From: Knufia peltigerae
Lineage: Eukaryota > Ascomycota > Eurotiomycetes > Chaetothyriales > Trichomeriaceae
Assembly: GCA_030247855.1 (NCBI GenBank)
Contig: JAPDRN010000038.1
Span: 217,854 to 281,853 of the forward strand
Direction: 5' to 3'
DNA: 64,000 nt
Below, piece after piece: positions 32,816-44,032 of the stretch (position 1 is its first letter; each line of letters opens with the position of its first letter). A program made the position numbers and the translations under genes. The notes under the pieces are model-generated. The model saw only the letters and a program-made list of their open reading frames with translations. It did not search any database and was not told the origin of the DNA.

Positions 32816-34033
32816 TTATGACGGCGTAGTTGATGAGGACATGGTTGACGAGGACATCAAAGCAAACCCAGCGTCGATCTCAAGTTCCAGATGCGGCTGA
32901 ACCATATAAGGCGTCCATTCCTCGCCAACCAACGCCGCCACGGCCGCGACAATCTTGACCCCGGTGCCGTGCACGAAACACATTCTTCTGACCTGATGCA
33001 ACAAGATGCCGTAGTAAGCCAGGACCACCAAGGCCGCCTCGTCCCTCATCCTTAGCAACCTGAGATACCTCGGGTCGAAGAACACCGGTATACCCGAGAT
33101 CCTGTTGAATGTCATGCGACTATTCTGGGTGCCTTCCAGGAACCCCGAGTGTATCAAGCGGATGGTGGACAGCAGGGTCGCAGTCCGAGTAGCGGTCCAC
33201 TCCGAATTACTACTGCCACTACCATCCGCAGCATCAGCAGGCGGCTGACTTGTGGCAACGTACTCTGAGAGCGACTCCAGAGCCTTCATCGACGCCGACC
33301 CGGTATGAGAAGGAGGGAGTGGTGTCGACGGCGGCGTATCTGGCTTGGGGCCCAGCATCGGCTCCAGGTCCCCGGCACGCAACCAGTCGATGGCCTCGAT
33401 GGCGATGATGAGCGCGCCCTTGAGCAACTCAAAAATCTCAACCATGCAAGTAATGATGCCGTCAGGGTGCCTCGTGTCCGGGTAAGTGTCCAGACTCAAA
33501 CGGGACAGTTGGATGGCGACGATGATTTGGGAAAACGCAAACAAGGCGTGACAATTGGCTTCCGTGATGTTGTTCAGTAGGCCAATGTAGGTCGTGAGTG
33601 CCTCCTGCTGGTACCTTTCCGCCGTCTGCACGAGATCCGCCGATTTCATGGCATCCTTGTCGTAGTGAAGTCTGTGTTGTGCCGCAATGGCCAGCAAGCC
33701 ATGTAGGAGGAAAGGATGCCGGAACGCGTGCTTCGGCACCACGTCTTTCCACAGCTGGGTACGCACAGGGTCGTGGCTCATGACGGAGTATGTATGGGCC
33801 GCGTAAAAGTACATGAGTTCGAGTTCGCGCATCCGTTCAATATTAGCCTCGGCCGCCGTCTGAGTCGTGGGTGGCGTACTCGTAGAGGAGGGCGACGGTT
33901 GGGCATAGTTGCACGCTTTCGCTAGTCGACTGCAATTGTGGCACACCGGACGCTCCAAACCACAACGCACTTTTCGTTCTTTGCACGTTATGCAGCCTCC
34001 TCGGGTTTTGTGGTAGCTTTTCTTCTTTTGCAT
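32816..34033 (-). CDS. Zn2Cys6 transcription factor, UPC2-like sterol-regulator type
   Basis: Single exon, 405 residues. The ATG at 34033 is the first in frame and lies just before the zinc cluster. The cluster GGCITCKERKVRCG..CHNCSRLAKAC is at about residues 14-40 with RGGCxxCKxRKVKC wording typical of the UPC2/Ecm22 group. After it come FRHPFLLHGLLAIAAQHRLHY and the NCHALFAFSQIIV blocks that this group shares. The C-terminal portion has a Ser/Pro-rich linker and ends shortly after a hydrophobic block. Family members include sterol-sensing regulators but many control secondary metabolism. It lies next to the FAD oxidase on the same strand, so co-regulation is possible but unproven. Confidence 0.85.
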   Translation of the reverse strand: MQKKKSYHKTRGGCITCKERKVRCGLERPVCHNCSRLAKACNYAQPSPSSTSTPPTTQTAAEANIERMRELELMYFYAAHTYSVMSHDPVRTQLWKDVVPKHAFRHPFLLHGLLAIAAQHRLHYDKDAMKSADLVQTAERYQQEALTTYIGLLNNITEANCHALFAFSQIIVAIQLSRLSLDTYPDTRHPDGIITCMVEIFELLKGALIIAIEAIDWLRAGDLEPMLGPKPDTPPSTPLPPSHTGSASMKALESLSEYVATSQPPADAADGSGSSNSEWTATRTATLLSTIRLIHSGFLEGTQNSRMTFNRISGIPVFFDPRYLRLLRMRDEAALVVLAYYGILLHQVRRMCFVHGTGVKIVAAVAALVGEEWTPYMVQPHLELEIDAGFALMSSSTMSSSTTPS

Positions 34034-34540
34034 GAGAGTCTGGAGGTTGCGTACAAATATTGAGAGAGGGCCGGTCGCTGTTGATTTGATGGCTTTTTCC
34101 GCTCTCCGCGGCACCAAAACTCGAGAAAATCAATATAAAGCCGATGTCCTTCTGAATGGTCGAGGTAATATGGATGATTGTATATCTCCCTTGTATATGT
34201 TCGGTGGAAGTGTTCACGAACAAGCATCTGGTAGTGAAAGTTCGATTCTTCTACATGACACAGCAAGTAGAAATCTAAGCCCCAGGCAACAATATTCTTT
34301 TCCAGCGACCCTCAAACAGTACAAACTACTCGATCTTGGCCGTTACAGCCACACTTTCGTTCAATCCATGATGGCCATAGCGTCTGGGCCGATCAAATCT
34401 ACACAACGAGACCGTGTATCGAGATAGGAGTACGAGTGGAAAGTAGGAATATTATTCTTGCATAAATCGTCTATTTTTGTTCGTAAAATTTCGCTATATT
34501 TAAGCCGTAACAGATACACATCATTTGAGCTAGCTTGCTT
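34034..34540. other. Intergenic region between regulator promoter and PalH 3' end
   Basis: About 0.5 kb, with no supported gene. Confidence 0.5.
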
Positions 34541-37136
34541 TCATCCTGACCGGTCTTCAGTTCCCCCAGTATTCCTTCCATCTTCCGCAGGAGCTTCACC
34601 GTCGTGTTGCGGCGGAGAGACATCATTTCGCGAAATCGGCTCGAAGCCCTCCGAGTCCTGGAAGCCTCGACCTTTAGTCGTAGTCTGCGCCTCAGCTGCG
34701 CCCGTGAGGTCTTCTTCGCCCTGGCGATCTTCGGTGAGTGGGCCCAACGAAGTCGCTACACCGGCTTCTCCTGCACCTGACCTGTTCTCTGCAGTAGGTC
34801 GAGTGGTAGCCGTTGTTGCGTGCAAATGGGACCGCGGGGAAACAGGCGGCGCCAACGGTTGAAGCCGGTTTGCACGCCTTTCAGATTCACTGATCATGAG
34901 TGAACCCCTTTGCGTCCGCACGACATTGCTGACAGGGCTGCTGCTCGGAGTGCCCGCGACGTCAGAGTCAGGGCGCCTGAAGCTGGAATCAGCGGGATGG
35001 CCTGGTGTTTCCTGCATATCGTCGGGAGACCACGTACGGCCCGGGGACGGGGCGGGAATGACAACCATATGCTGAAGATCTTGGTTCTGAGAAGACTGCT
35101 GGAATTGAGCATTCTGCAGCCCCGGGGTGCCCATATTAGCCGGAGGGATAGCACCATCGCCAGGTATATCGTCAGCTATGTCGTCAGGCGACCAAGTCCG
35201 GTCGTTATTCTTCGGTGCTGGAATGAGAGTCACGGGGAGAGGTACGACAGGAGCATTTCCTCGGTTGCCGAAACGATCCCTTTGAGCTGTTGCAAATGCC
35301 CCTAGTCGACTCCTTAAATTGATATGGCGATCTATCGGTGACCTGCGTAACCCGCTCGCGATTTGAGCGTCAGCAACCTCTGCGGGCGGTTCAGCTCTCC
35401 TTCGTTTGAAGGGGTTGGGCATTGCCTGCCAAATGTGTCGTCCCGTCGGCTCATCTTTGGAAACGGCCGACTCCAGGACGATCTCCTTGTCCGCCGAAGC
35501 AGGCCCAGAATCTGAATCTGATTGTCGGGTTTCGACTCTGGCCACCTCAGGCACAGCGACCGTCTGCGGGGGCTCTGACAGATTCTGGTGGTAGTTCGGC
35601 GAAGGGCTGGTCAAGTTGTGGTACCGAATTGCGTAGACCGTGCTGGCAGCACTTCCAGTATCGCTTCTGCTGGGAGGGGTGATTGCTTGTTCTGGTTGTA
35701 TCACTTGGCCGTTATTTGCCATCCGGTGGTTCGAGTCGAGCGCATCAGATCCTGTGGTGATACCATCTGGTGGTGCTGCCTTGCGCCTCTTTCGTAGCGG
35801 AAGACGGCTACGAATACGCCTGTATCGAGAGCCAAAAGTTTCCACCACACCTTTATGGAGACCTCCATCCGAGCCATCGTTACCGTCGCGACCTCGCCAG
35901 CTCGCATCTTCCGAAGGTGTCATGTTTAGCATTTCATCTCCGTCAAATATCTCTCGACCCAAAATTCCATCTTTTCTTTCATCGCGCTCCAGAGACTCGA
36001 TCCGCTCCACCCACTCCCAAACGACAACACTTGCCGCGGCGGCACCCACCCAGCGGATATACTCACCCCAACCAGCCAAGTTAGGCTGGGAAATGTCCAA
36101 CACGAAGAAGACCACAGGAATCACCACAGACACAAGTGATATCACAGCCACCAGACAGATGTTCTTCATTTTCGGATGCCAGAAGGCGAAGCGGCGTTTC
36201 GATAAACAATAGTAGATGACGCACGAGGCGTAAATGAGAGAGATTGCTAATTCGAACAGGTAATTGAGGGCTGGGATGGCGTCCTGGAATTTGCGAGGCC
36301 TAGTCCGTGGATTTCCACTTCCACTGACGAAAGAGTCGAGAATACTGAAAATGGTGTCTAGAGATACCATCACAAATCCAAGCCATTTGATGGCCACTTT
36401 CTCCTTGTGTCGGGGAAATAACCGAATAAGTGTCTGTACCTGTGCTAGCCACAAAAAGGTGTCCGATACGATGCGAACGATGCGAATTTCGAGACTGTCT
36501 ACAACATCGTCGACCAATTGCGATGAATCCATGTAGCCCTTGTTGTACTGATCTTCGGCAACTCGAAAGGTATCGGCGGTCGCGATTGTCAAAGATATGG
36601 CCACCGTCACCGTGGCAATTTTTTGAAGAAGAGGCCTGCGCCCAACACCGACAATGGGCGACGAACCATATGATCCTCCAATGGCACCTCGCCGACCCAA
36701 AAATCCAGGCCCGCCACCAGGACCGCCGACGTAGAACGTCCTCGGGGTGATGAAGATGAGAATGACGAGAACATAGCTGATGACAGTGGCTGTAGCGAGG
36801 GCAAAGACTTGAGGAGAGATGGAGGCATAGAAAGGATTCTGAAAGCCGATGACAGAGGAGTTGCCGGTCGTATCCGGGCTGATGATCTGGTCAGGATTAT
36901 TGCAAGGCTGCTTGTAGGTGACTTGGGCGCTCAAGGTAGTGGTTGAGTCGTTCCCGAACACGAGCACGCCTATAATGCGTCAGTAGTGTCCAATACCATA
37001 GACATCCGACAAACCAACCTCCACTGGGTAGAATCAGAGGCGTGCACCATGCCGAAGTGCCCGTAGGAGGCACAGAGCGGGTGCTGCTCAATTGGCCCCA
37101 TAACTGGCGCGCGGTGATGTGAGCATCGTGGGACAT
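34541..37136 (-). CDS. palH: PalH/RIM21 ambient-pH sensor
   Basis: Two exons, 37136-37019 and 36969-34541, with a 49-nt intron (GTTGGT donor, TACTGAC branch) give 848 residues. The N-terminal extracellular part has the conserved TPLILPSGGVL block. Seven hydrophobic helices follow, from VFALATATVISYVLVILIF to VGAAAASVVVWEWVERI, matching the PalH family. The cytosolic tail of about 450 residues is Ser/Pro-rich and has twice-repeated RTWSPDD blocks. PalH is the plasma-membrane receptor of the Pal/Rim pathway; at alkaline pH it acts with arrestin-like PalF and ESCRT components to activate PacC. It is about 11 kb from the ESCRT-III gene vps2. Confidence 0.92.
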
Positions 37137-38059
37137 TTGACTACCGATTCCAATATACCAGCTGCAATCTGTTGCTCGACATGGCTACTGCGCAGGGCAA
37201 GCGGGGAGGTCGACGGTGGGAGTCGACTAGGACACGCGGTGGCCGTTCATGGGGTGTAGGCGAGCGACAAGGAAGGAGACCGTCTGTAGCAAAGACTGTC
37301 ACGTCGGTAGAGGTCAAGAACCGACGCAACGTCTATTGAAAGTAACTTTGACAAGGGTGCAGGGGATTTGCGACGGCGTGGGTGAGGATTCTGAGGCTGT
37401 CGAAGGAGGTGGCTAAAGAGTTCAAACATGGAAATGGCGCAGGCGACGCAATCGATTTCTTAGTCCATCATGCTCCATACAGAATCGGTAGTTCTAGGGA
37501 CGAGGCACATTTTGCGGGGCTTCGAGACAGAACCGAAACCCGGACCAACAGGGATCTGTCACCTATTACTCTGTATGTCGACGAGATCCTCCGTGCGAGG
37601 ACTGTACCACTCTAGACCTATAACACACTTCATCTCCCACACAACGGATCGAATTGCACCTACGCCCGACACCCGTAGCATTACAACACCTACAATCGAT
37701 GAGAAGGAGAGGGTTGTTGAGTGGCGAAATTAACGTGGTAATCATAACTACTCGGCAGGACAGTCATCACATGAATTGTATAGAAACATTCCGTCTTGAC
37801 TCTTACAATTTTTTTGGTTTCTTATTGTTCTATGTGCATAGTAAACGGCAATAATCTGCAGGCTGTCATGACCATCATCAATCGTTGGCCCAAGCATCAA
37901 AAGCATGTCCAGAAAACCCATATATACTCCTCGCTATGAAGTCAAAGTAAACCAAAGCGCAGAGAACAAGAATGGACATGCCAGGCTCGTGACCAAATAC
38001 CTCATGGCTCAAAAGTAGAGAGGGTGGAAGAGACAAGTTGAATCCGCAGCAGCTTTGTC
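37137..38059. other. Intergenic region, palH promoter
   Basis: About 0.92 kb upstream of palH and beyond the 3' end of the next gene. No supported gene or repeat. Confidence 0.5.
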
Positions 38060-41000
38060 TCAAATGTTTCCGTATCCAAAGGTCTGATTGCCGTTCCATT
38101 GCATCTGGTTGTAATCACGATCTGTGATGACTTCGAGCATGTCTCGAGTCCCGACAGTCGGGCCAATACCACCAAAGCCTTGGTCCACAGTGGCTTCATC
38201 ATTATGGAAGAGATTGTCGAGTGGCAAAGCAAACCAGTCCATGGACAAAGTCATAGATGGGTCCAGGTGAGAATCATCAGGCAAAGCCGAGTCCATGAGC
38301 TGGCCCTCGCCACCAAAGTTCGGAGGTGGCACGAACATTTGAGAGGTAAGTTCAGCCATGGGCCGTGCTTGGATCTCTGCCAGGGGGTCGTCCATGTAGA
38401 AGTCAGTATTCAAATGATTCAAGTTGATAGCTTGAGTCGATGCATGTTGCTGTTGTGCATCCGTGTTTCCTTCTTTGCCATGGGGCGACTGTGGACGAGA
38501 TTGCTCGCGGCTTGGGCCAGCCGACCCTGTACCAGTTTGCTGGACGCGGATCAGGGTGTGTTTGACATTTCGAACAATATTCTGAACCAAACGTGACGTT
38601 GACGAAGCGAGATGCACGTCGTCAACGACCTCTTGAGACATGGCAACAGTGATCTTTTCGAGTCGTTGCAAGCATTTTCGTACCAATGCTTCGTGGGTAC
38701 CCAGACTAAATCGCTGCAGAATCTGTTAGCCCTCTAATTCAGAAGATTTGACAGGGGACAACTTACCTTCAAAGTGAACATGATGCCAGAGAGGCTACGG
38801 AGAAAAGTCCTCACAGGCGCATCTCTGAGGAAGCCTTGACCTGCAATCCCATCGACTATCTCTCCAAGAATATTGAGAGCCGCATCGCTGACTGCGTCAA
38901 TATAAAGCTTGTTATCCTCGGCAATCTTGAGAAGCGTGGCCTTGCGAATATTGGAACCTCCTTGAATCCAGGATTCCACCACGTTCTGAAATCCTAATGA
39001 GTTGATATAGAGACGAGCATACTCATATTCAATAATGAGAATGCTTTGCATGACCGGGTGAATCTTGGCTTTGACGGACTCGAATCGAGCTTTCCAACCC
39101 TGTAACAGTGGTGCAAAGGTTGCAATGGAGTCCTTGTACTTGCCGCTCGAAATGAGCTCCCTTGTGAATTGGTGAGATGAAAAGATCGCGCGATTGGCCT
39201 GGTTCATGATTCTGGCTATATGGACCCAACATTCCTGCATGACATCGATCGGGTGCTTCTCCAAATACTTGGTGGTTTGATCCCAGGTTGAATCTCTTTC
39301 CCACTCCTCAACATTGAGCGAGCATTGAACCCCCATTCGGCCGCTGGTCTGAGCGACGTAGACAAGGATCAAGTTTCGAATTCGTCGTTTGCGAGCGCAT
39401 TCAGAGTCTGGCCCGTGGTTGTGGTTACAGTTGAAGTGATTGGTATCGAAAACTCCGAGTTCAAATGCAAGACTCTGGGCGAGACCAAGAAGCATCCAGG
39501 ACATTCTGTCCGCTCGCCAGGCGGGTTCCAGCCAGCTTGCGTAGGGGAGATTGTCGTAGTCTCGAGTTGCCATAGGTTCGCCGTTCTGGCCTGGCGGTTT
39601 GCCATCCATTTCAGAAGACATCACAACGCTTCTATCCAACAATCCCTCTTCGCCATCGCTCGGCGGAAAGTGTAAGGCACGTGGTTGCCAGTCAGTAAGT
39701 AGTAATAGGGCTTCGAGAGTGCCCAGGGTGCGGAGACTGCCTTTCCAGGTGATTTGTCCGGTCTCAAGCTCACGAATTTTAGTCGTAGTGCCGGCACCGC
39801 AGAAACCACCACCGAACTGTTCCTGTCCCCACAGCAGACGTTCCACCTGACGGCGAAGGTTGTTCCAAAGCTTGCCGTGAATCTGATAGGATCGAGATAG
39901 CGCTGCGTGTCCGGATAACCTCATATGACGGGAAGCAATGGCGAGAATGGCCAATGCCAGGATTGGTTCATCGATCAGTAGTGCTTGGTGTTTGAGGGGT
40001 GAGCGATATTCGTCAAAGACGATGGGTGTCATGGGAGCCAGGCGTGTGAAGAAATATTCGACGTATTGCATGGCCTCCCATGCCGTGAACCAGCCATTGC
40101 GCACAAAGCGCATCTCTGACCATGCTTTGAGACCTGCTTGCTGCTCCGCTTGCTCTTGAGGCGTGAATCCGGTATCAGTAGGAGCTGGAGGGCCGCCGTG
40201 ATCGAGACTAGACAGAGTCCTCTTTCTTCCACCTCTCTCGGAATGAGGGCTGTCCTTGAGAGCGGGTGTTGCACCTTCGGAGGCGTAGGCCGCGTCGACC
40301 AGAAGCATAATGCTATCTTGAGTACTTGAGACCTGTCCGCCTAGGGTCGCAACAGCGACTTGGCTATGCAACTCGACATCGGAAGGCTTCTGTTGTGAAG
40401 ATTGTTGAGGGATTACGGAGCCAGTCCGGCCTCGACCTGACAATTCTCGCGGTTGAGAAGTAAACGATCGTTTGGAGCTCTGTGGTGTCCATGATGGTGC
40501 AGTGAAGCCATTGCCAGCTGTTGAGGGCGATGCTGAGGACGGCGATTGTTGTATACCTTGTCCAAATCCAAGACCTGACATTCCACTACCTGCGACCGAC
40601 GTATCATTTTGGTCCTCCGCTGGGTCCTTTGATGTATCTCTTGCAGTTCCATCTGATCGCTTTTGTTTCTTTCGTGTCGCCGCAAATTCGCAGGTGAGTC
40701 TTTCACGTAGGCATCTCTTGCATGGCGGCTGAGACGGCGCATCGACACCTAAGTAAAGGTCTGGTGAGTAGAGAGTTTAAACGGCGACCACATGTCACTT
40801 ACTGCCCAGGTCACATTTCACTTTTCTTTCACGACATCGTTGACAGGCCTGGTAGCCCCGGCGATGCTGTGGTCGGTTGTCATTGCGTGATTGTGTCGCA
40901 TTGTCGCTTCCAGGCTCTGGGGAATACGAATCCGCCTTGTACAGACCAGCATGCGCTAGATCGGGAGCTGGAACTTGGCCAGGATAGTTGTAGGCCATAT

Positions 41001-41543
41001 TCTGCGCATATACCGGCTGGAGTTGATTGAAAATAACCGCAGTTTGAGGTTGAGCGACACCCGAGGCGCCGAGATAACCGTGCGGCGGAGGAGGATGTGG
41101 ATGTGGATATGGATATGGATGGGGAGGCGGACGATGATAAAAGACGTGTGGAATGCCTGTGGTTGCAGGACTCGAGGCTGGAATTGGAGGGCCGGAATTG
41201 AGGCCGCCAGGGCGCAGAGGTCCTGGGGCATCCAGGGAGTCGAGTGCGCCTAGAAATGCCGATTGCAGAGGTGCTACCGAGCCCTGCGCTACCGGATTCC
41301 GGGGTCGTGCTGGAGGTGCAGATGTCACCGGCGCGAAGCTTTGCGGGGCGTCTGCAGGGTTGTTTGGTGGTGCCTAGAAAATGTGGTTGGTCCAGATCGA
41401 CAGCGGGGTTTCATGCGCGACGACTATATAGGACTTACCATGTCTAGTAGTCGTAGCAAGTCGTCAAAGTTGTCGGGCTCTTGCTCCTGCGCTTCTTGGT
41501 TGACTTCGTCGGCCCAGACATAGCCATGGCCCTGGCTATCCAT
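38060..41543 (-). CDS. Large Zn2Cys6 transcription factor
   Basis: Four exons, 41543-41439, 41373-40803, 40748-38767 and 38713-38060, give 1103 residues. Introns are 65, 54 and 53 nt, all GTAAGT. The intron at 40749-40802 cuts the zinc cluster itself: CQRCRERKVKCDLG lies in exon 2 and CKRCLRERLTC in exon 3, with 12 residues between the third and fourth Cys. This long-loop C6 type occurs in amino-acid and nitrogen regulators such as Aro80, which is only a resemblance. An N-terminal acidic region (DNFDDLLRLLD) could be an activation segment, and a Pro/His/Tyr run lies near residue 110. The middle region is the helical regulatory domain; the tail is Gln- and Gly-rich. Confidence 0.88.
41095..41133 (-). 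repeat. GGATAT/GGATGT hexamer tract in coding sequence
   Basis: Short repeats of GGATGT and GGATAT on the plus strand encode alternating Pro with His or Tyr in the Zn2Cys6 protein. It is a simple-sequence tract that may vary between isolates. Confidence 0.7.
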
Positions 41544-42065
41544 GGCGTCGGCTTCACCAGGTTATGGAAGGGAAAAGTATGTGAATTTTGAAAAACGACG
41601 TCATGCTTTGAAGGACTCATTGTTGGGATGCGATGGGCTATAGACCGGCTTTGGCACTGTCTAAGCGCCCCAGCAACATGTGAAAGACGACAGGTAAGCT
41701 GGATGTGAGGCAAATATGAATCGAGCATTATCTCTGCTAAGGGACGGACTGTGAGTCGGGCGGCCATCAGTAGCATCTAGACGTAGTTCTGCTATGGATG
41801 ATATTGAGCCCTGTTGGCAATCAGTAGCATATAGATATAGGTCTGCTTGTACCGCTTTTGAGATCTTGTCTGCCATCAGTGATATCTAGGCGTGGTTCTA
41901 ATATAATACATTTTGAGTCCTTACCAGTCGCCGGATACAAAACAGGCCTCTCCTTTAGGCTTCACGATCACATTCACGTAGGGCATCAGACCTATACAAT
42001 AACGCTAGCTATTGACAATAACGGTGGACATCATAGAAAGTGGAAGTCTAACAAGGTGCATTCAT
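41544..42065. other. Intergenic region, promoter of large Zn2Cys6 gene
   Basis: About 0.52 kb. Two imperfect copies of a short unit (ATCAGTAGCATCTAGACGTA near 41766 and ATCAGTAGCATATAGATATA near 41820, with a weaker one near 41877) suggest a small local duplication. No gene. Confidence 0.45.
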
Positions 42066-44032
42066 CTATCTACCTGTGGTATCTTTGAAGGTATGCCGAT
42101 AAGAAACTCCAAGTGCTGGAGATGTGGAAACAAAAGGATCTCCAATGTCTTTCTCCTTAGTGCCACCAAAACCCCCATTAAACCCGCTCTGGCTGCTATC
42201 AGACCCAAGTACTGATGGAAGGCTTTGTACACTCTCTTCGCTGGCTCGACGTAGTAGCCCCGGACCCATGCGACCTCCCAGCAGACCCCGAATACCTCCA
42301 GTCCGGGTCGGCAGATCACCCGTGCCCGCAGTCAGCACATACAGCAAGTATTTCAGGTTTGGCAAGGTATGTCGAATGTCAAGTACCCTCAACCGCGCCC
42401 GATTCATCAGAAATTCAATATCTTTGTTCAAGAGAAACACTCCGTACTCGAACTTGTATGGTACTGTCGTGGGATGCAGAGGATACCTTCGTTGGCTCAA
42501 ACCGATCGATACAGGATCAGAAATGAAGGATGAAGAACCGTATGGTTCGATCGGGTATGGTAGAGGAACAGAGAGGTACAGTGACAAATAGTACACCAGT
42601 TGGGCGGAAAATCCCAATGCGGCAGCAATTTCATCCCGGTTTGTGTCGTTGTAAACTGAGTTCGGCAGGTGAAGACCTCGAATGGTGAACTGAAGAGTGC
42701 GGCCTTTAATGGGCTCAATCGGGTATATAGTGAGCAGTGCTTCACAGATGCGACGCACCTGCCCAGTTGAATCCTTATCGGTTTGTTGCAGTAGGCTCTC
42801 GACCTCCTGGCAAGATTTGTGTCTTTCCTCAATCAAGCCCGTCGTCTTGGCCAGCTCTTCGCGGCATTCAGTAAGGTATTTTCGTCGCTTGGCCAATGAA
42901 TCCCGCTTCTCGTCCCTACGTTTTGTCAACTGGCGGAGGTGCTTTTGTTCGGTGACAAGAGCTGCTTCAGTGCGCGGTTCGTCAATTTGCAGTTCTGAAT
43001 CCCCATCGTCATCAACGGTCATAAGATGAGCGTCTAAGATGATCTTGTTGATATCTTTTTCTAGCTGCGTCCTGACCTTAATGGCGTCCTGTATACACTC
43101 GTCCAGATTGGCTAACTGCATCAGAGCCTCAAAGGATGCCCCGGGCCTCCTTGAGCCTTCCTTGTGATCAATCAAATGGTCGACCTCGGAGCGGGTATCG
43201 GCAGGAAGATCTGTGAAACTGGTGTAGATGCCATCAGAGAGATGCAGGAGAATGCAATTCTGTGGTAGGGGATGATGGAAGTTTTCTAGACTTCGCCCAA
43301 TGAACTGTAACGATCGGAGATTAAGATCAAGCTCGACCAGAAGGCAATAATCGTCGGCATTTGAGGCTTTGGCCCAGACACGAACAGTACCTTCCTCTGA
43401 CCGAGCGACCTGAGGATCAGTGTTGTCGAGGTCAAAAAATGCAAAACTTGGATTCATAGAGCGTTCAATGACCTCACTGATGTAGACTGGTCCAGGATTG
43501 CCAGGGGAGTGTAGTGAGATCCAGGTATCAGCCAGTCGATTCACAACCATGTCTTCTAATTTTGACTGGCGCGCTCTTGGGCTTGCCGAAGTCCAGTGTA
43601 GAGTGCTCCTCCTTCGCATCCTCCCCGTTCCAGGTCTATCCGTGTGTTTTTCGTTCTTTTCATAAGAAGTGGCCGCTTTCTGAAAGGTGCTCGGGGTATG
43701 AGTGTCATCAGCGATCACAGTTAGGTTTGTGAAGGAGCGAGACTGGGTCAAAGACTTCGCATCATTCTTGAGTGCGCGCTTCGATGGAGAAGTGAGATTG
43801 TATGGCGCATCATCGTCCGTAATTGTCTTTGCATGCTTTCGGGGGCTCGGCGCAGTTACATGGAGATTGCGCAGTGAGATACCATGTAGATGTCGAACTC
43901 GACGATTCTGGGAATATGTCAGTCATGAACTCGGCCACAAAAATAGTCCTAACACACCCATGGATACAGAAAGGGTTTCTCATTGCGGACTTTGGGTGTC
44001 GTTAGGTGAGGTTCATGTTCATGGTCGTCCAT
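42066..44032 (-). CDS. UVRAG/Vps38-like subunit of the class III PI3-kinase complex
   Basis: Two exons, 44032-43958 and 43907-42066, with a 50-nt intron (GTGTGT donor, ACTGAC branch) give 638 residues. The splice joins FLYPW to NRRVRHLHGISLRNL, the conserved N-terminal block of the family. A C2-like region covers about residues 120-210. A long coiled coil (about 310-390, QKHLRQLTKRRDEKRDSLA) is followed by the conserved C-terminal domain (ICEALLTIYPIEPIKG..FTIRGLHLPNS and ALGFSAQLVYYLSLYLSVPLPYPI). Family knowledge: this subunit directs Vps34-Atg6 to endosomes and vacuole sorting. Atg14 shares the Pfam family, but the C2-like part and length favour UVRAG/Vps38. Confidence 0.88.

Noticed and set aside
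30353..34033. A secondary-metabolite gene cluster
   Set aside because: No polyketide synthase, peptide synthetase, terpene synthase or prenyltransferase is present in the window.
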